Below, piece after piece: positions 17,858 to 27,025 of a DNA stretch of 64,000 nt. Under the pieces are notes generated by a model. The model saw only the letters and a list, made by a program, of their open reading frames with translations. It had not been told where the DNA came from and searched no databases. Position 1 is the first letter of the stretch; each line of letters begins with the position of its first letter. Position numbers and translations under genes: made by a program. This DNA is from Corynebacterium glaucum. Its GTDB lineage: Bacteria > Actinomycetota > Actinomycetes > Mycobacteriales > Mycobacteriaceae. The stretch is taken from positions 1,922,001 through 1,986,000 of the forward strand of contig NZ_CP047358.1 in assembly GCF_030408855.1 (NCBI RefSeq), given 5' to 3'.

Positions 17858-19137
17858 CGAATCTGCCCCTCCCCCTCAAGAATCCACTTCGTGGTCGTGA
17901 GCTCCGGCAGCGCCATGGGCCCTCGCGCGTGCAGCTTCTGCGTGGAAATGCCGATCTCAGCACCCATGCCGTAGACCTCCCCGTCGGTGAACGCCGTCGA
18001 CGCGTTGAGCATCACCGCCGCGGAATCGACGCGGTCCGCAAACCGCCGCAAAGCGAACGCGTTCTTTGATGCGATCGCGTCCGTATGGCCCGTCGAAAAG
18101 CGAGCGATGTGCGCGATCGCCCCATCCACCCCTTCGACTTCGGCGACCGCAATGTCCATGGAAAGGTACTCGTCGGCCCAATCAGTCTCGGTCGCCTCCA
18201 CAATGTCGGTTGCACCAAGGGCTTCAAGCTTATCGACGGCCCCGTGAACCGTAACTCCAGCATCCTGCAGCGCGCAGATGACCTTGAGCTTGTCAGCGTC
18301 GGGCAGATTGGCATCAATGAGCGCGGTCTCGGTGGCGTTGCAGACGGAGACGCGGCGGGTCTTGCCGTTGAGCAGCATCGTGATCGCCATGTCGAGATCC
18401 GCATCTTTGTCGATGTAGAAGTGGCAGTTGCCGGTACCGGTCTCGATGGCGGGCACAGTGGCGTTTTCCACGACAGCGTTGATCAGGTTCGCTCCGCCGC
18501 GCGGAATCACCACGTCCACGAGGCCGCGGGCGGTGATGAGGTCCTGGACCGAATCGTGCGTCTCGCACGGCAGGAGCTGCACCGCCTCGCGAGGCAGATC
18601 GTGGGCCTCAAGCACGTCCTGGAGGATTTCCACCAGCTTTGCGTTCGAAGTGCGCGCCGACTTCGAGCCGCGCAACAGTGCCACGTTGCCGGACTTCAGG
18701 GCAAGGCCGAACGCGTCGACGGTGACGTTCGGGCGGGCCTCGTAAACCATGCCCATGACACCAAGCGGGACGCGGACCTGCCGCATGGCGATGCCGTTAT
18801 CCATGGTGTGGCCGCGCAACACCTCCCCCACCGGATCCTCCAGGCCCGCGACCTGGCGTAGCCCTCCGGCGATGCCACTGATGCGATCCTCGCTGAGTGC
18901 AAGGCGGTCCAAGAGCGACTCAGCCATACCGGCGGCGCGGCCAGCGTCGATGTCATACTGGTTCGCCTCGAGGATCTCCGCCGCGCGGGACTCAAGCGTG
19001 TCCGCCGCAGCGAGCAGCGTCTCGTTCTTCTTCGGCGTGCTCAGCGTGGCAAGCGTTGGCGCGACCTGCTTCGCGGCGCGGGCCTTGGCGAGAACTTCCT
19101 CGCGTTCTGCCTGGCGTTGTGCGGTGGGCTCAGTCAT
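17854..19137 (-). CDS. proA: Gamma-glutamyl phosphate reductase
   Basis: A 427-residue aldehyde-dehydrogenase-fold enzyme for the second step of proline synthesis. Signature segments include [28 protein letters not shown], and a Cys in [11 protein letters not shown], the catalytic cysteine region. The ATG at 19137 (MTEPTAQRQ) was chosen because the open frame upstream runs into the vapBC promoter region. In C. glutamicum proA is separated from proB only by a dehydrogenase gene; here a VapBC pair and an arsenic locus have been added. Confidence 0.95.
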   Translation of the reverse strand: MTEPTAQRQAEREEVLAKARAAKQVAPTLATLSTPKKNETLLAAADTLESRAAEILEANQYDIDAGRAAGMAESLLDRLALSEDRISGIAGGLRQVAGLEDPVGEVLRGHTMDNGIAMRQVRVPLGVMGMVYEARPNVTVDAFGLALKSGNVALLRGSKSARTSNAKLVEILQDVLEAHDLPREAVQLLPCETHDSVQDLITARGLVDVVIPRGGANLINAVVENATVPAIETGTGNCHFYIDKDADLDMAITMLLNGKTRRVSVCNATETALIDANLPDADKLKVICALQDAGVTVHGAVDKLEALGATDIVEATETDWADEYLSMDIAVAEVEGVDGAIAHIARFSTGHTDAIASKNAFALRRFADRVDSAAVMLNASTAFTDGEVYGMGAEIGISTQKLHARGPMALPELTTTKWILEGEGQIR

Positions 19138-19218
19138 GGGGCAATCGTAGCGGAGTTGCAGTCTGACATTGTCATACTCTAGTGAAGATCGAACTCGTTG
19201 CCGGGCACCATCACGCCC

Positions 19219-19248
19219 TTGACAAAGCTGTAACCCCAAACTCACGAT
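19219..19248 (+). promoter_or_regulatory. Candidate vapBC promoter
   Basis: TTGACA at 19219-19224 is a consensus -35 hexamer; CACGAT at 19243-19248 is a weak -10 at 18-base spacing, seven bases before the antitoxin ATG. A palindrome TGACA-T-TGTCA (19164-19174) lies further upstream, between this promoter and proA, and could be an operator for either gene. Confidence 0.35.
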
Positions 19249-19254
19249 GAAGAT

Positions 19255-19485
19255 ATGACTGAAATCCTGCTAACGGGCGTACCTGATGATCTCCTTCGCC
19301 GCTTGGAGGATCGCGCCCGGAAATCAAATCTCACCATCTCGGACGTGATTATTCGCGAACTCGCCGGACGCGAAACCAAATTGCCGACGGATGAGGCATT
19401 GGCTCAGCTGGCAGCGCTAGAGCCCGTTTTAGACGAGGACGAAACCATTGCCGAGTCTGTGCGAGCTGAGAGAGATTCACGCTAA
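19255..19485 (+). CDS. vapB: VapB/FitA-like ribbon-helix-helix antitoxin
   Basis: A 76-residue protein. [21 protein letters not shown] followed by [13 protein letters not shown] is the beta-strand plus two helices of ribbon-helix-helix antitoxins of the FitA/VapB type. The acidic C-terminal part ([14 protein letters not shown]) would wrap around the toxin. Its TAA overlaps the next ATG by one base, the usual arrangement of toxin-antitoxin pairs. The gene lies between proA and the dehydrogenase gene on the opposite strand to both, which indicates insertion. Confidence 0.85.
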   Translation: MTEILLTGVPDDLLRRLEDRARKSNLTISDVIIRELAGRETKLPTDEALAQLAALEPVLDEDETIAESVRAERDSR

Positions 19486-19883
19486 TGGTTCTTGACACCT
19501 CTGCGTTTGTAGAGTTGCTCATGAACTCGGAAAAGGGTCGAGAAGTCGCAACGCTGCTAGCTGATGATGGGTACACGTTATCTGCACCACAACTGTTGGT
19601 AACGGAGGTGGTCCAAGTCCTGCGCAGGAGAACCCGAGCAGGGTTAGTCAGTCCATCCAGGGCTAGTGCTGCACTCGCCATACTCACACGAATGGATGTC
19701 AGGCTGTACGACCACCTTCCTCTCACCGACCGGGTTTGGGAACTGCGAGACAACCTCTCAGCCTACGATGCAACGTTCGTCGCGCTAGCCGAAGCTCTCC
19801 ATGAACCTCTGGTGACTTGCGATGCGCGGCTGGCTAAGAACCCGGCCTCCGAAGCCGCGGTCGTACTCATCGGTGGAACCTAG
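19485..19883 (+). CDS. vapC: VapC PIN-domain ribonuclease toxin
   Basis: A 132-residue PIN domain with all four acidic metal ligands in place: D4 (VLDTSAF), E41 (TEVVQVL), D95 (AYDATFVALAE) and D113 (CDARLA). VapC toxins cleave tRNA or rRNA in a Mg2+-dependent way when freed from VapB. The intact active site indicates a functional toxin. It is translationally coupled to vapB and overlaps the convergent dehydrogenase gene by four bases. Confidence 0.88.
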   Translation: MVLDTSAFVELLMNSEKGREVATLLADDGYTLSAPQLLVTEVVQVLRRRTRAGLVSPSRASAALAILTRMDVRLYDHLPLTDRVWELRDNLSAYDATFVALAEALHEPLVTCDARLAKNPASEAAVVLIGGT

Positions 19884-20791
19884 TATCCGGCGTCGACGTC
19901 GACCTCGGTCTGCATCTTCTCCCCGGCCTGGAAGAGCTCCCAGTTCTTCGCGGTAAGAGGGCCCACGCGGCGCTTCATGTACCGCGGAATGTTCGCGGTG
20001 TGCGGTGTGATCACGCATGTGTCCAGGTCCCACAGCGGGTGGTCGGACGGCAGCGGCTCGGGGTCGGTGACATCGAGACCAGCTCCACCGATTGCGCCGT
20101 TTCGCAGCGCCTCGGTGAGGGCATCGGTGTCAATCAGCGGGCCGCGGCCCACGTTGACCACAACCGCGGTGTCCTTCATCTTGGCCAGCACATCGGCGTC
20201 GACAATGTGTCGGGTCTGGTCGGTGAGCGGAGTGAGCAGCACAAAGATGTCGTTGTCGGCCCACACCTCGTCGGCCTCGTCGATCTTCACCGTGCGCGCA
20301 GCACCTTCGACGTCGTTGCCGGAGCGGTTCACCGCCGTGACCTCGACGCCAAACGGGGCAATGAACTCGATGAGCTTTATGCCGATGCCGCCGGCACCGA
20401 TCAGGGCGAGCTTCTGGCCGTCGAAAAGGAAACCTGTTTCCTCGGCGAGCTCCTTTTGGTTCCACTCGCGCGAGACGGCCTTGTGGCGGTGCAGCACCGC
20501 GAGGATGAGCGCGAGCGTCGACTCTGCAACGGTGTCGTCGTAAAGCCCGGCGGCGTTGGCCCAGCGCACGTCGTGGGCGGTGAGGATACCGGCGGACAGC
20601 AGGTTGTCGACGCCCGCGTAGGCGATCTGGACCACCTTGACGCTCTCCGGCAGGGTCTCCGGGAACTCATCCGGGCCGCCGCGGAAGACCAGCATGTCCG
20701 GGTTGTCACTGAGCTCGACGAACTCGTGGCCTTCCGCCTCGAGTGCGTGCACGACTTCGTCCCATGGTTTAGGCAAGAATGCGAACTTCAT
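19880..20791 (-). CDS. D-isomer-specific 2-hydroxyacid dehydrogenase family protein
   Basis: A 303-residue NAD(P)-dependent dehydrogenase. The Rossmann motif is GAGGIGIK; the catalytic Arg is in LTPLTDQTR, Glu in DPEPLP and His in ITPHTAN. It corresponds in position to the gene between proB and proA in C. glutamicum called unkdh, whose substrate is not established to my knowledge. The family reduces 2-keto acids or oxidises D-2-hydroxy acids. Here it is convergent with vapC and upstream of it comes the arsenic locus. Confidence 0.88.
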   Translation of the reverse strand: MKFAFLPKPWDEVVHALEAEGHEFVELSDNPDMLVFRGGPDEFPETLPESVKVVQIAYAGVDNLLSAGILTAHDVRWANAAGLYDDTVAESTLALILAVLHRHKAVSREWNQKELAEETGFLFDGQKLALIGAGGIGIKLIEFIAPFGVEVTAVNRSGNDVEGAARTVKIDEADEVWADNDIFVLLTPLTDQTRHIVDADVLAKMKDTAVVVNVGRGPLIDTDALTEALRNGAIGGAGLDVTDPEPLPSDHPLWDLDTCVITPHTANIPRYMKRRVGPLTAKNWELFQAGEKMQTEVDVDAGY

Positions 20792-20825
20792 GCCTGCCTA
20801 GGATAGCGATCGCGCACGCCGCGCG

Positions 20826-21245
20826 TCACGGTTTGAGCATCTCCGCAACCAGGTTGCGAACCTTCGCGTCGATGTCGTCGCGCACCAATCGCATGCGCTC
20901 CATTCCCTCGATGCCGCGCTCCGAAGGTTCGTCGATAAGCCATTGCTCCAATGTGCCACTGGCGTCAGCGGGCAGATCAACGCTCGCCTCTTGCCCCAGC
21001 ACGACAACGCGGTCAGCGGAGCGCAAGAGCTTCCCATCAATCGGCTTCGGATGGCCTTTCGCCATGTCCACTCCGACCTCTGCAAGCGCCTCTACCGACT
21101 GCTGGTTCAGCGACGCGCCCGGCTCGGTGCCCGCGGAGAACACTTCGAGCCGCTCCCCCGCATGATGCTGGGCCAAAGCCGCAGCCATCTGGGACTTCCC
21201 GCTGTTCCGGACGCAGATGAATAGTACTTGAGGCGTAGATTGCAT
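20826..21245 (-). CDS. arsC: Arsenate reductase, arsenate-mycothiol transferase type
   Basis: A 139-residue low-molecular-weight phosphatase-fold protein starting [20 protein letters not shown]. The Cx5SK-type loop with the nucleophilic Cys11 resembles C. glutamicum ArsC1/ArsC2, which join arsenate to mycothiol for reduction by mycoredoxin. There is no second redox cysteine pair as in thioredoxin-coupled ArsC, consistent with the mycothiol mechanism. It is 29 bases downstream of the arsenite exporter gene, in one operon. Confidence 0.88.
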   Translation of the reverse strand: MQSTPQVLFICVRNSGKSQMAAALAQHHAGERLEVFSAGTEPGASLNQQSVEALAEVGVDMAKGHPKPIDGKLLRSADRVVVLGQEASVDLPADASGTLEQWLIDEPSERGIEGMERMRLVRDDIDAKVRNLVAEMLKP

Positions 21246-21274
21246 AGTGGCAGTTCCTTCCTAATAGGTTCCCG

Positions 21275-22375
21275 CTAAGTCGCGGCTGGAGCCGATGAGT
21301 GGGCGGGCGGCAAGGCGGGATCCCCCGGGAACAATCTTGGCCCGAGGAACCTCATGACGTAGACGAGCCCGACAAGCACCGGGATCTCGATGAGCGGACC
21401 GATCGTGCCGGCGAGTGCTTGGGCGGACGCCGCGCCGAAGGTGCCGATCGATACCGCGATCGCCAGCTCGAAGTTGTTGCCGGCGGCGGTAAAAGCGACG
21501 GATGCGGATTGCGCGTACCCCATCCCCGTTGCCTTTGCAACGATGAGCGCCACGGCGAACATGCCCACGAAGTAGATCAACAGCGGCAGCGCCACCCGGG
21601 CCACGGTCCACGGGCGTGCGATGATCTGTTCCCCTTGGAGCGAGAAGAGCAGGACAATGGTGTACAGCAGTCCGACCAACGCCAGCGGCGAGATCGCCGG
21701 CAGAAAGGTGCGCTCGTACCAGTCGCGGCCCTTGGTCTTCTCGCCGACGATGCGCGAGCACACCCCGGCAAGCAGCGGGATGCCCAGGAAGACCAGCACC
21801 GAGGACACGATCGACCAGAACGAAAAGTCCGCGGAAGTCGTGGGAAGGCCCAACCAGCCGGGCAGGATTTGCAAGTAGAACCATCCCAGCACGCCGAACA
21901 TCGCGACCTGGAATACCGAGTTGATTGCCACCAGCACCGCGGTTGCCTCTCGATCGGCGCAGGCGAGATCGGACCACACGAGCACCATCGCGATGCAGCG
22001 CGCCAGTCCGACGATGATCAACCCGGTGCGAAGCTCCGGCTCCTCGGGCAGGAAAGTCCACGCCAGCGCGAACATGAACGCGGGTCCGACGACCCAGTTG
22101 AGCACGGTGGAAACGACCATCAACCGGGTGTCGCGCGTCAGCTCGCGGGTTTTGTCGTAGCGCACTTTAGCCAGCGGCGGGTACATCATCACCAGCAGGC
22201 CGAGGGCGATCGGAATGGAAATGCCACCCACTTCCAGCCCTTTGAGCACGTGGCCCAGCTCCGGGACCGCATGCCCGAGTGCAAGCCCCAGCGCCATCGC
22301 CAGAAGAATCCACACCGGAAGGAACCGGTCAAGGAAAGACAGTCGGGCAGGTTTCGCCTGTATATTGACGTTCAT
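21275..22375 (-). CDS. acr3: Acr3-type arsenite efflux permease
   Basis: A 366-residue membrane protein with ten hydrophobic segments of the bile acid/arsenite symporter superfamily. The Acr3 hallmark GLARCIAMVLVWSDLA contains Cys127, matching the essential cysteine in helix 4 of characterised Acr3 proteins. It exports arsenite by exchange with protons. Its ATG lies next to the ArsR operator; the predicted transcription start is only one or two bases upstream, suggesting leaderless translation. Confidence 0.92.
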   Translation of the reverse strand: MNVNIQAKPARLSFLDRFLPVWILLAMALGLALGHAVPELGHVLKGLEVGGISIPIALGLLVMMYPPLAKVRYDKTRELTRDTRLMVVSTVLNWVVGPAFMFALAWTFLPEEPELRTGLIIVGLARCIAMVLVWSDLACADREATAVLVAINSVFQVAMFGVLGWFYLQILPGWLGLPTTSADFSFWSIVSSVLVFLGIPLLAGVCSRIVGEKTKGRDWYERTFLPAISPLALVGLLYTIVLLFSLQGEQIIARPWTVARVALPLLIYFVGMFAVALIVAKATGMGYAQSASVAFTAAGNNFELAIAVSIGTFGAASAQALAGTIGPLIEIPVLVGLVYVMRFLGPRLFPGDPALPPAHSSAPAAT

Positions 22376-22412
22376 CGATATGAAAACTAGCCTTCATATC
22401 GACGCCTGTCAA
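22365..22412. promoter_or_regulatory. Divergent ars promoters and ArsR operator
   Basis: A perfect 9-bp inverted repeat CGATATGAA (22376-22384) / TTCATATCG (22393-22401) with an 8-base spacer sits between acr3 and arsR. On the minus strand TTGACA (22412-22407) and TAGTTT (22389-22384) are 17 bases apart; on the plus strand TTGACG (22365-22370) and TAGCCT (22388-22393) are also 17 apart. Both -10 regions lie inside the operator, so one repressor dimer would shut both promoters. Confidence 0.75.
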
Positions 22413-22431
22413 TACTTAGAGGTGAGAGAGA

Positions 22432-22755
22432 TTGTCTAATCGTCCGAATTGCTGCTCACTCGGAGCAGGTTTGCTCACCGTTGAGGAAGCGGAGCGTTAC
22501 GCCGACATTTTCAAAGTGCTCGCAGACCCCGCCCGCCTGCAACTGCTTTCACGTTTGGCTGCCGAGGAGTGCGAACCGATGAGCGTGACTGAACTCGCTC
22601 AGGGCTCCGGGTTGAGCCAGCCCACGGTTTCACACCACCTGAAGCGGCTCACGGAAGCTGGGTTGCTGGAAAGAGTCCGCACGGGCAGAACCGTCACGCA
22701 TCAGGTCTGCTCCGCCCCGTTTGCAGATCTTCGCACCGTGCTCCAGATGGACTAG
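22432..22755 (+). CDS. arsR: ArsR-family arsenic repressor, CgArsR type
   Basis: A 107-residue winged-helix repressor. The recognition helix is in SGLSQPTVSHHLKRLTEAGLL. The cysteines are C7, C8 and C47; in C. glutamicum ArsR the arsenite ligands are a CC pair and a third Cys 39 residues after its second member, the same spacing as here (8 to 47). The canonical CxC of E. coli-type ArsR is absent. The start is a TTG at 22432 with a purine-rich stretch upstream. It regulates the divergent acr3-arsC operon. Confidence 0.92.
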   Translation: MSNRPNCCSLGAGLLTVEEAERYADIFKVLADPARLQLLSRLAAEECEPMSVTELAQGSGLSQPTVSHHLKRLTEAGLLERVRTGRTVTHQVCSAPFADLRTVLQMD

Positions 22756-22761
22756 GCGGCG

Positions 22762-23883
22762 CTACAACCGCGACGCGTAGTTGGAAAGGTAATCCGCGTG
22801 CACCACCGGGCGGCGCTGTTGCGCGTCCAATTCATCGGTGTGCTTGCCCAGCATACTCGCCAGTTCACGGGCGTGGTACGCGACCTCGCCGCGGCCAATC
22901 ACTTCGGAATCGGGGCCGAGGATCTCCACGATATCGCCGGCGTGGAAGTCGCCCTCGATGCCGGTGATGCCTACGGCGAGCAGGCTCGTTCCGCCGCGGG
23001 TCACTGCCTTCACCGCCCCGGCGTCCAGGCGCAGCACCCCTTCCGCGTCCGCGGCGTAGAGCGCCCAGAACTTCCACGCGTTGAGCCTGCGGTCCGGGCG
23101 TGTGTGGAACACGGTGCCAACCTGTGCATCCCCCATCGCTTCCTCGATCCGCTCGGTGGCGGTGAGCAGCACCGGCACACCGCCGCGGGTGGCTAGGCGC
23201 GCGGCTGAAACCTTTGCCGCCATGCCGCCGGTGCCAAACAAGCCACCATCGCCTGCTTGGACCCCATCGAGGTCGCTGCCGGATCGCACTTCGTCGATAA
23301 GCTTGGCCCCCTCGTGCGAGGGATTGCGGTCGTAGAGGCCATCGACGTCACTGAGCAGGACGAGTGCGTCGGCGCTGATCAGGGTGGCAACGATCGCGCT
23401 GAGGCGGTCGTTGTCGCCGAAGCGCATCTCGGAGGTGGCGACGGTGTCGTTCTCGTTGACAATCGGCACGGCGCCGATCTGGCGCAGCCGGTCGATGGTG
23501 CGCTGCGCGTTCCGGGCGCGCTCGCGCGCACCCGCATCAGCCTGCGTGAGCAACACCTGGCCGATCGTGCGGCCGTATCGCGCAAATGACTGGCCCCACG
23601 ACTGCGCGAGGTGGATCTGGCCGACGGCTGCGGCGGCCTGCTTCGTCGCCAAGTCCTGCGGGCGGGTACGCAGCCCCAGCGGGCCCATGCCGGCCGCGAT
23701 CGCGCCGGAGGACACCACGATCACGTCGGTGCCGCGGGCGATGCGCGCCTCGATCGCGTCGACGATGCGGTCGATTTTGGCCTGGGAGACGGCACCGGCG
23801 GCGTCGACAAGCGAGCTTGTTCCAAGCTTGACCACGATGCGCCGCGCGCCGGCAATTTGGGCGCGGAGATCAGCTGAGTCCAT
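22762..23883 (-). CDS. proB: Glutamate 5-kinase with PUA domain
   Basis: A 373-residue enzyme for the first step of proline synthesis. The amino acid kinase domain shows [11 protein letters not shown] near residue 17, [10 protein letters not shown] and NENDTVAT; residues about 280-365 form the C-terminal PUA domain. Length is normal for ProB with PUA. The ATG abuts the obg stop codon, so the pair is coupled. It is convergent with arsR, six bases apart. Confidence 0.95.
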   Translation of the reverse strand: MDSADLRAQIAGARRIVVKLGTSSLVDAAGAVSQAKIDRIVDAIEARIARGTDVIVVSSGAIAAGMGPLGLRTRPQDLATKQAAAAVGQIHLAQSWGQSFARYGRTIGQVLLTQADAGARERARNAQRTIDRLRQIGAVPIVNENDTVATSEMRFGDNDRLSAIVATLISADALVLLSDVDGLYDRNPSHEGAKLIDEVRSGSDLDGVQAGDGGLFGTGGMAAKVSAARLATRGGVPVLLTATERIEEAMGDAQVGTVFHTRPDRRLNAWKFWALYAADAEGVLRLDAGAVKAVTRGGTSLLAVGITGIEGDFHAGDIVEILGPDSEVIGRGEVAYHARELASMLGKHTDELDAQQRRPVVHADYLSNYASRL

Positions 23884-25383
23884 TTATCCCTGCCAGCGCT
23901 CGGTGTCGGCGGCCTCGTCGGTGCCGTAGTCGTACTCGTCGATCAGACCGCGGCGAGCCTGGGAGGCACGCTTGCGCTCGGCAGCAGAGGCGCGATCGGT
24001 ACCACCCAGGCGGGCATCCTGCCCGCGGCCGGCCAAGGTCGGGTCGCCGCCGCGAGACGGCTCCCAGTCAAAGGAGACCTCACCGATAGTCACTACATCG
24101 CCCTCACGCGCGCCGATCTTGCGCAGCGCGTCTTCCACACCGGCCTTTTCCAGGCGGTCGGAGAGGTAGCCCACCGCCTCGTCGTTTTCAAAGTCGGTCT
24201 GACGGATCCAGCGCTCCGCCTTTTCGCCGGTGACAATCCAGCCCTCCGGATACACCGGGTCACGCTCAACCACAATGCCGGAATCCTTGGAACGGCTTTG
24301 CAGACGGATCACCTGCGGTTCCCCGCTCACCTTCACACGCGGCTGCGCGGCGCGGGCCTGCTTCACAACCTCCCACATGGCCCACTTCAGTTCGTCGAGA
24401 CCCTCACGCGTCGCCGTCGAGATCTCAAACACCGGCCAGCCGAACTTCGCCTCAATGTCCGCGCGCAGGAACTCTGCAAGCTCGCGCCCGTCCGGCACGT
24501 CAATCTTGTTCAACACCACCAGGCGTGGGCGTTCGCGCAGATCGCCCAGGCCAGTATCCATGTCCAGCTGATCGGCGTAGCTGTCCAGCTCAGCCTCCAG
24601 CGCCTCAATGTCCGAGATCGGGTCGCGCCCCGGCTCCATCGTTGCAGTATCCACAATGTGCGCCAGCACCGCCGTGCGCTCAATGTGGCGCAGGAAGTCC
24701 AGCCCCAGACCCTTGCCCTCGCTCGCACCAGGAATCAGCCCCGGCACGTCGGCAATCGTGAACGTATCGTGCCCGACATCGACCACCCCAAGGTTCGGGG
24801 CCAGAGTAGTAAAGGGGTAGTCAGCAATCTTCGGCTTCGCGGCAGACAGCACCGAGATTAACGACGACTTCCCCGCCGACGGAAACCCCACCAACCCAAC
24901 GTCAGCCATGGATTTCATCTCGAGGATGAGGTCGTGGGCTTCACCCGGTTCGCCTTTGAGCGCGAACCCGGGTGCTTTGCGCTTCGCCGTCGCCAGTGCC
25001 GCGTTGCCCAAGCCGCCGTAGCCGCCTTCCGCGGCGATGAATCGCGTGCCTGGCTCTGTAAGGTCGGCGAGAATCTCGCCTTCTGCGCTGCGCACAACGG
25101 TGCCCACCGGAACCTCTAAGATCAGGTCTTCGCCGCGGGCACCGTTGCGGTGGTCGCCTTCACCGTTGCCACCGCGTTTCGCCTTCACGTGTGGGCGGAA
25201 CTGGAAGTCGAGCAGCGTATGCACCTGGGGCGAGACCTCAAGGATGATGTCGCCGCCGTGGCCGCCGTTGCCACCGTCTGGGCCGCCGAGCGGCTTGAAC
25301 TTCTCGCGGTGCACGGAGGCACAACCGTGCCCGCCGTCGCCGGCCTGCAAATGCAGCACCGCACGGTCAACGAATTGCGTCAT
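23884..25383 (-). CDS. obg: Obg GTPase, ribosome assembly and stringent-control factor
   Basis: A 499-residue Obg/CgtA protein with the three expected domains: a glycine-rich Obg fold (residues 1-160, [16 protein letters not shown] start), a GTPase domain with [26 protein letters not shown] and NKIDVPD, and the C-terminal OCT domain, followed by a basic-acidic tail of about 65 residues. It assists 50S maturation. Normally rpmA and rplU lie directly upstream; here a two-gene toxin-antitoxin unit separates them. Confidence 0.96.
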   Translation of the reverse strand: MTQFVDRAVLHLQAGDGGHGCASVHREKFKPLGGPDGGNGGHGGDIILEVSPQVHTLLDFQFRPHVKAKRGGNGEGDHRNGARGEDLILEVPVGTVVRSAEGEILADLTEPGTRFIAAEGGYGGLGNAALATAKRKAPGFALKGEPGEAHDLILEMKSMADVGLVGFPSAGKSSLISVLSAAKPKIADYPFTTLAPNLGVVDVGHDTFTIADVPGLIPGASEGKGLGLDFLRHIERTAVLAHIVDTATMEPGRDPISDIEALEAELDSYADQLDMDTGLGDLRERPRLVVLNKIDVPDGRELAEFLRADIEAKFGWPVFEISTATREGLDELKWAMWEVVKQARAAQPRVKVSGEPQVIRLQSRSKDSGIVVERDPVYPEGWIVTGEKAERWIRQTDFENDEAVGYLSDRLEKAGVEDALRKIGAREGDVVTIGEVSFDWEPSRGGDPTLAGRGQDARLGGTDRASAAERKRASQARRGLIDEYDYGTDEAADTERWQG

Positions 25384-25472
25384 TGCGTCCGCCCTTCTCC
25401 CTAGTTACCTGGTGCATGTTAGTCGGTTGGTCAGCAGGTCCATATCTCTCGGGACTAATAAGGTCATATCGA

Positions 25473-25502
25473 TTGCACAATTATTCCGATTGCGGAATAA
25501 TT
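25473..25502 (+). promoter_or_regulatory. Promoter and operator of the AbiE-like unit
   Basis: TTGCAC (25473-25478) and AATAAT (25496-25501) are separated by exactly 17 bases. The spacer and -10 are filled by a perfect 10-bp inverted repeat, AATTATTCCG (25479-25488) and CGGAATAATT (25493-25502), with a 4-base centre. A dimeric DNA-binding antitoxin here would block polymerase, matching autoregulation known in AbiE systems. Confidence 0.65.
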
Positions 25503-25542
25503 ACGTAATGTTCATTGCATTTCCATACCGTTGGGGCTGAGA

Positions 25543-26205
25543 GTGGGTTTCACAGTCGAGGATTACGCGAACCAGTTGAACATTTCTCCTAGGCGAGTGC
25601 GGGCCCAGATACAGGACGGCCAGATACGGGCACGGAAGATCGGTAACACATGGCAAATTCTCGATCCCCCTCCCGTGGTACAAAAGGTGCGGTTGCCCGG
25701 ACCCAAACTTTCGACACGCTCGTTTGATCAGCTCGCTGAGTACCTCGACCTTCGGGGGAAAGTACTGAACCCTCAGGAGAGATTTCGGAGCTCACAGAGG
25801 GCGAGCCATATTGTCAACGGCGGGTTGCCGGTGGCGTTGGCCTATGCAGATCGCAACGGAGTGAACGTTAGCTATTACTCCGCCGAGAACGAAGACTTGG
25901 AGCATTTGCGACGCGACTCACGCATTCTTTTAACGGGCGTATCGCACCCAAGCTCTGCCATAGCTACACAAACGGTGGACGGATATGTAGCCCAAGAACA
26001 ATTCCAGGCTCTCACGGATATGTATTTCTTGGAGGAGGTCCCTCGCGGAGAAAACAACGTTACTCTCCGCAAAGCCAACTCTGTCCCGGTGCGGCTCGGA
26101 AGACTTCACATTCTTACAGACCTCGCCGGGGACACCAGCTCGAGGTCCGTCGACGCCGCCGAACGAATTTTGGATGAGATCCGGGAGGATTTGCCTTATG
26201 CCTGA
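25543..26205 (+). CDS. DNA-binding antitoxin of an AbiE-like pair
   Basis: About 220 residues. The N-terminus (FTVEDYANQLNISPRRVRAQIQDG) is a helix-turn-helix of excisionase/MerR-like type followed by IRARKIGNTWQI. The middle and C-terminal parts have no motif I know; they would be the regulatory or ligand part. The next gene encodes an AbiEii-like nucleotidyltransferase overlapping by eight bases, so this occupies the AbiEi antitoxin position, although classical AbiEi has a different winged-helix N-terminus. The start may be GTG 25543 or TTG 25531. Codon GC bias is visibly weaker than in neighbours. Confidence 0.65.
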   Translation: MGFTVEDYANQLNISPRRVRAQIQDGQIRARKIGNTWQILDPPPVVQKVRLPGPKLSTRSFDQLAEYLDLRGKVLNPQERFRSSQRASHIVNGGLPVALAYADRNGVNVSYYSAENEDLEHLRRDSRILLTGVSHPSSAIATQTVDGYVAQEQFQALTDMYFLEEVPRGENNVTLRKANSVPVRLGRLHILTDLAGDTSSRSVDAAERILDEIREDLPYA

Positions 26206-26953
26206 GGAACCAATCCGGCTCTTCACTACAGATCCGAGCGAGCGCGCCTCGTGGGAAGGCCTCAGGGACTTAGCGGAAGTGCTACCCCTCGGCTGGTCCC
26301 TGGCAGGAGGCACCCTCGTCAGGCTGCACACGACAGAACGGAACGCCGCTTCCACTCGATCTACTACCGACATCGATCTAATTCTGGACATTCGCGCCCA
26401 CCCGAGAACCAAGCACAACGTGGGTCACGCGCTGAGTGGATGCGGTTTTCGTATTGCCCAGCCACCAAATCCAGCTGGGCACGATCATCGTTGGGAACGT
26501 CCTGTTGCGGGGGAACGAGATATCAAGGCTCAGATTGACGTTCTAGCACCCTCGGGTCTCCGTCCCAGTACGTACGAAAAGAAATTTCCCGGAATCGGGC
26601 GTTTGCTTGCAACCAGAGGTGCGCAGTTCGGTATCGACCGTTCGGAGCTAGTGACCGTTACAGTTGACGACGAGTTGACACTCACCGTCAACCGACCAGA
26701 TGCGATAGGCGCGCTCTACGAAAAGTGCTCTGCACTCCTGAACCACAGCGACACGAAGAAGCGCCGCCACTACGAAGACATCAACCAACTATGCGCCGTT
26801 CTTGATTTTGAAGATCGTCAAGCTTTGGGAGACCTCCGACAGAAAGAACTCAAGCGGCTCAGCTGGGGGATTGAGCAAACGATCATCGCGCTCGGGACGC
26901 AGACCGACGAGCGAACCCAACGTGTTGAGCGACTCATTAGAAGACGTAACTGA
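26198..26953 (+). CDS. AbiEii-like nucleotidyltransferase toxin
   Basis: A 251-residue protein with the nucleotidyltransferase signature of AbiEii/AbiGii toxins: G37-G38-T39 followed by D58-x-D60 (TTDIDLILD), a later acidic residue in IDVLAP, and the downstream KCSALLNH...KRRHYEDINQL segment like the conserved Lys/Arg-Asp motifs of the family. Relatives such as MenT add nucleotides to tRNA acceptor ends and stop translation. The ATG at 26198 has GGGAGG upstream and overlaps the antitoxin gene. It ends before the rpmA terminator. Confidence 0.8.
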   Translation: MPEEPIRLFTTDPSERASWEGLRDLAEVLPLGWSLAGGTLVRLHTTERNAASTRSTTDIDLILDIRAHPRTKHNVGHALSGCGFRIAQPPNPAGHDHRWERPVAGERDIKAQIDVLAPSGLRPSTYEKKFPGIGRLLATRGAQFGIDRSELVTVTVDDELTLTVNRPDAIGALYEKCSALLNHSDTKKRRHYEDINQLCAVLDFEDRQALGDLRQKELKRLSWGIEQTIIALGTQTDERTQRVERLIRRRN

Positions 26954-26967
26954 TCCAGCAACAGCAA

Positions 26968-27006
26968 ACGGCGCGCCGAGATCGTGGGAGATCTGCGACG
27001 CGCCGT
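26968..27006 (-). terminator. Probable rpmA terminator
   Basis: ACGGCGCG (26968-26975) and CGCGCCGT (26999-27006) are perfect inverted arms around a 23-base loop. On the minus strand the stem lies 17 bases after the rpmA stop and is followed by TTTGCTG. It also sits just after the convergent AbiEii-like gene and may serve both. Confidence 0.5.
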
Positions 27007-27025
27007 CGTCAAGCGAAAAGCTCTT
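27000..27025 (-). repeat. Conserved 3'-flank element, copy at rpmA
   Basis: The 26 bases touching the rpmA stop codon (core AAGCGAAAAGCTCTT on the plus strand, preceded by GCGCCGTC) recur with two differences at 52256-52281 directly after clpP2. In the transcript the core could fold as AGC-TTTTC-GCT. Confidence 0.6.

Noticed and set aside
21299..22390. A 363-codon plus-strand frame opposite acr3.
   Set aside because: Arg/Gln/Glu/His-rich with no fold; the Acr3 motifs on the minus strand are unambiguous.
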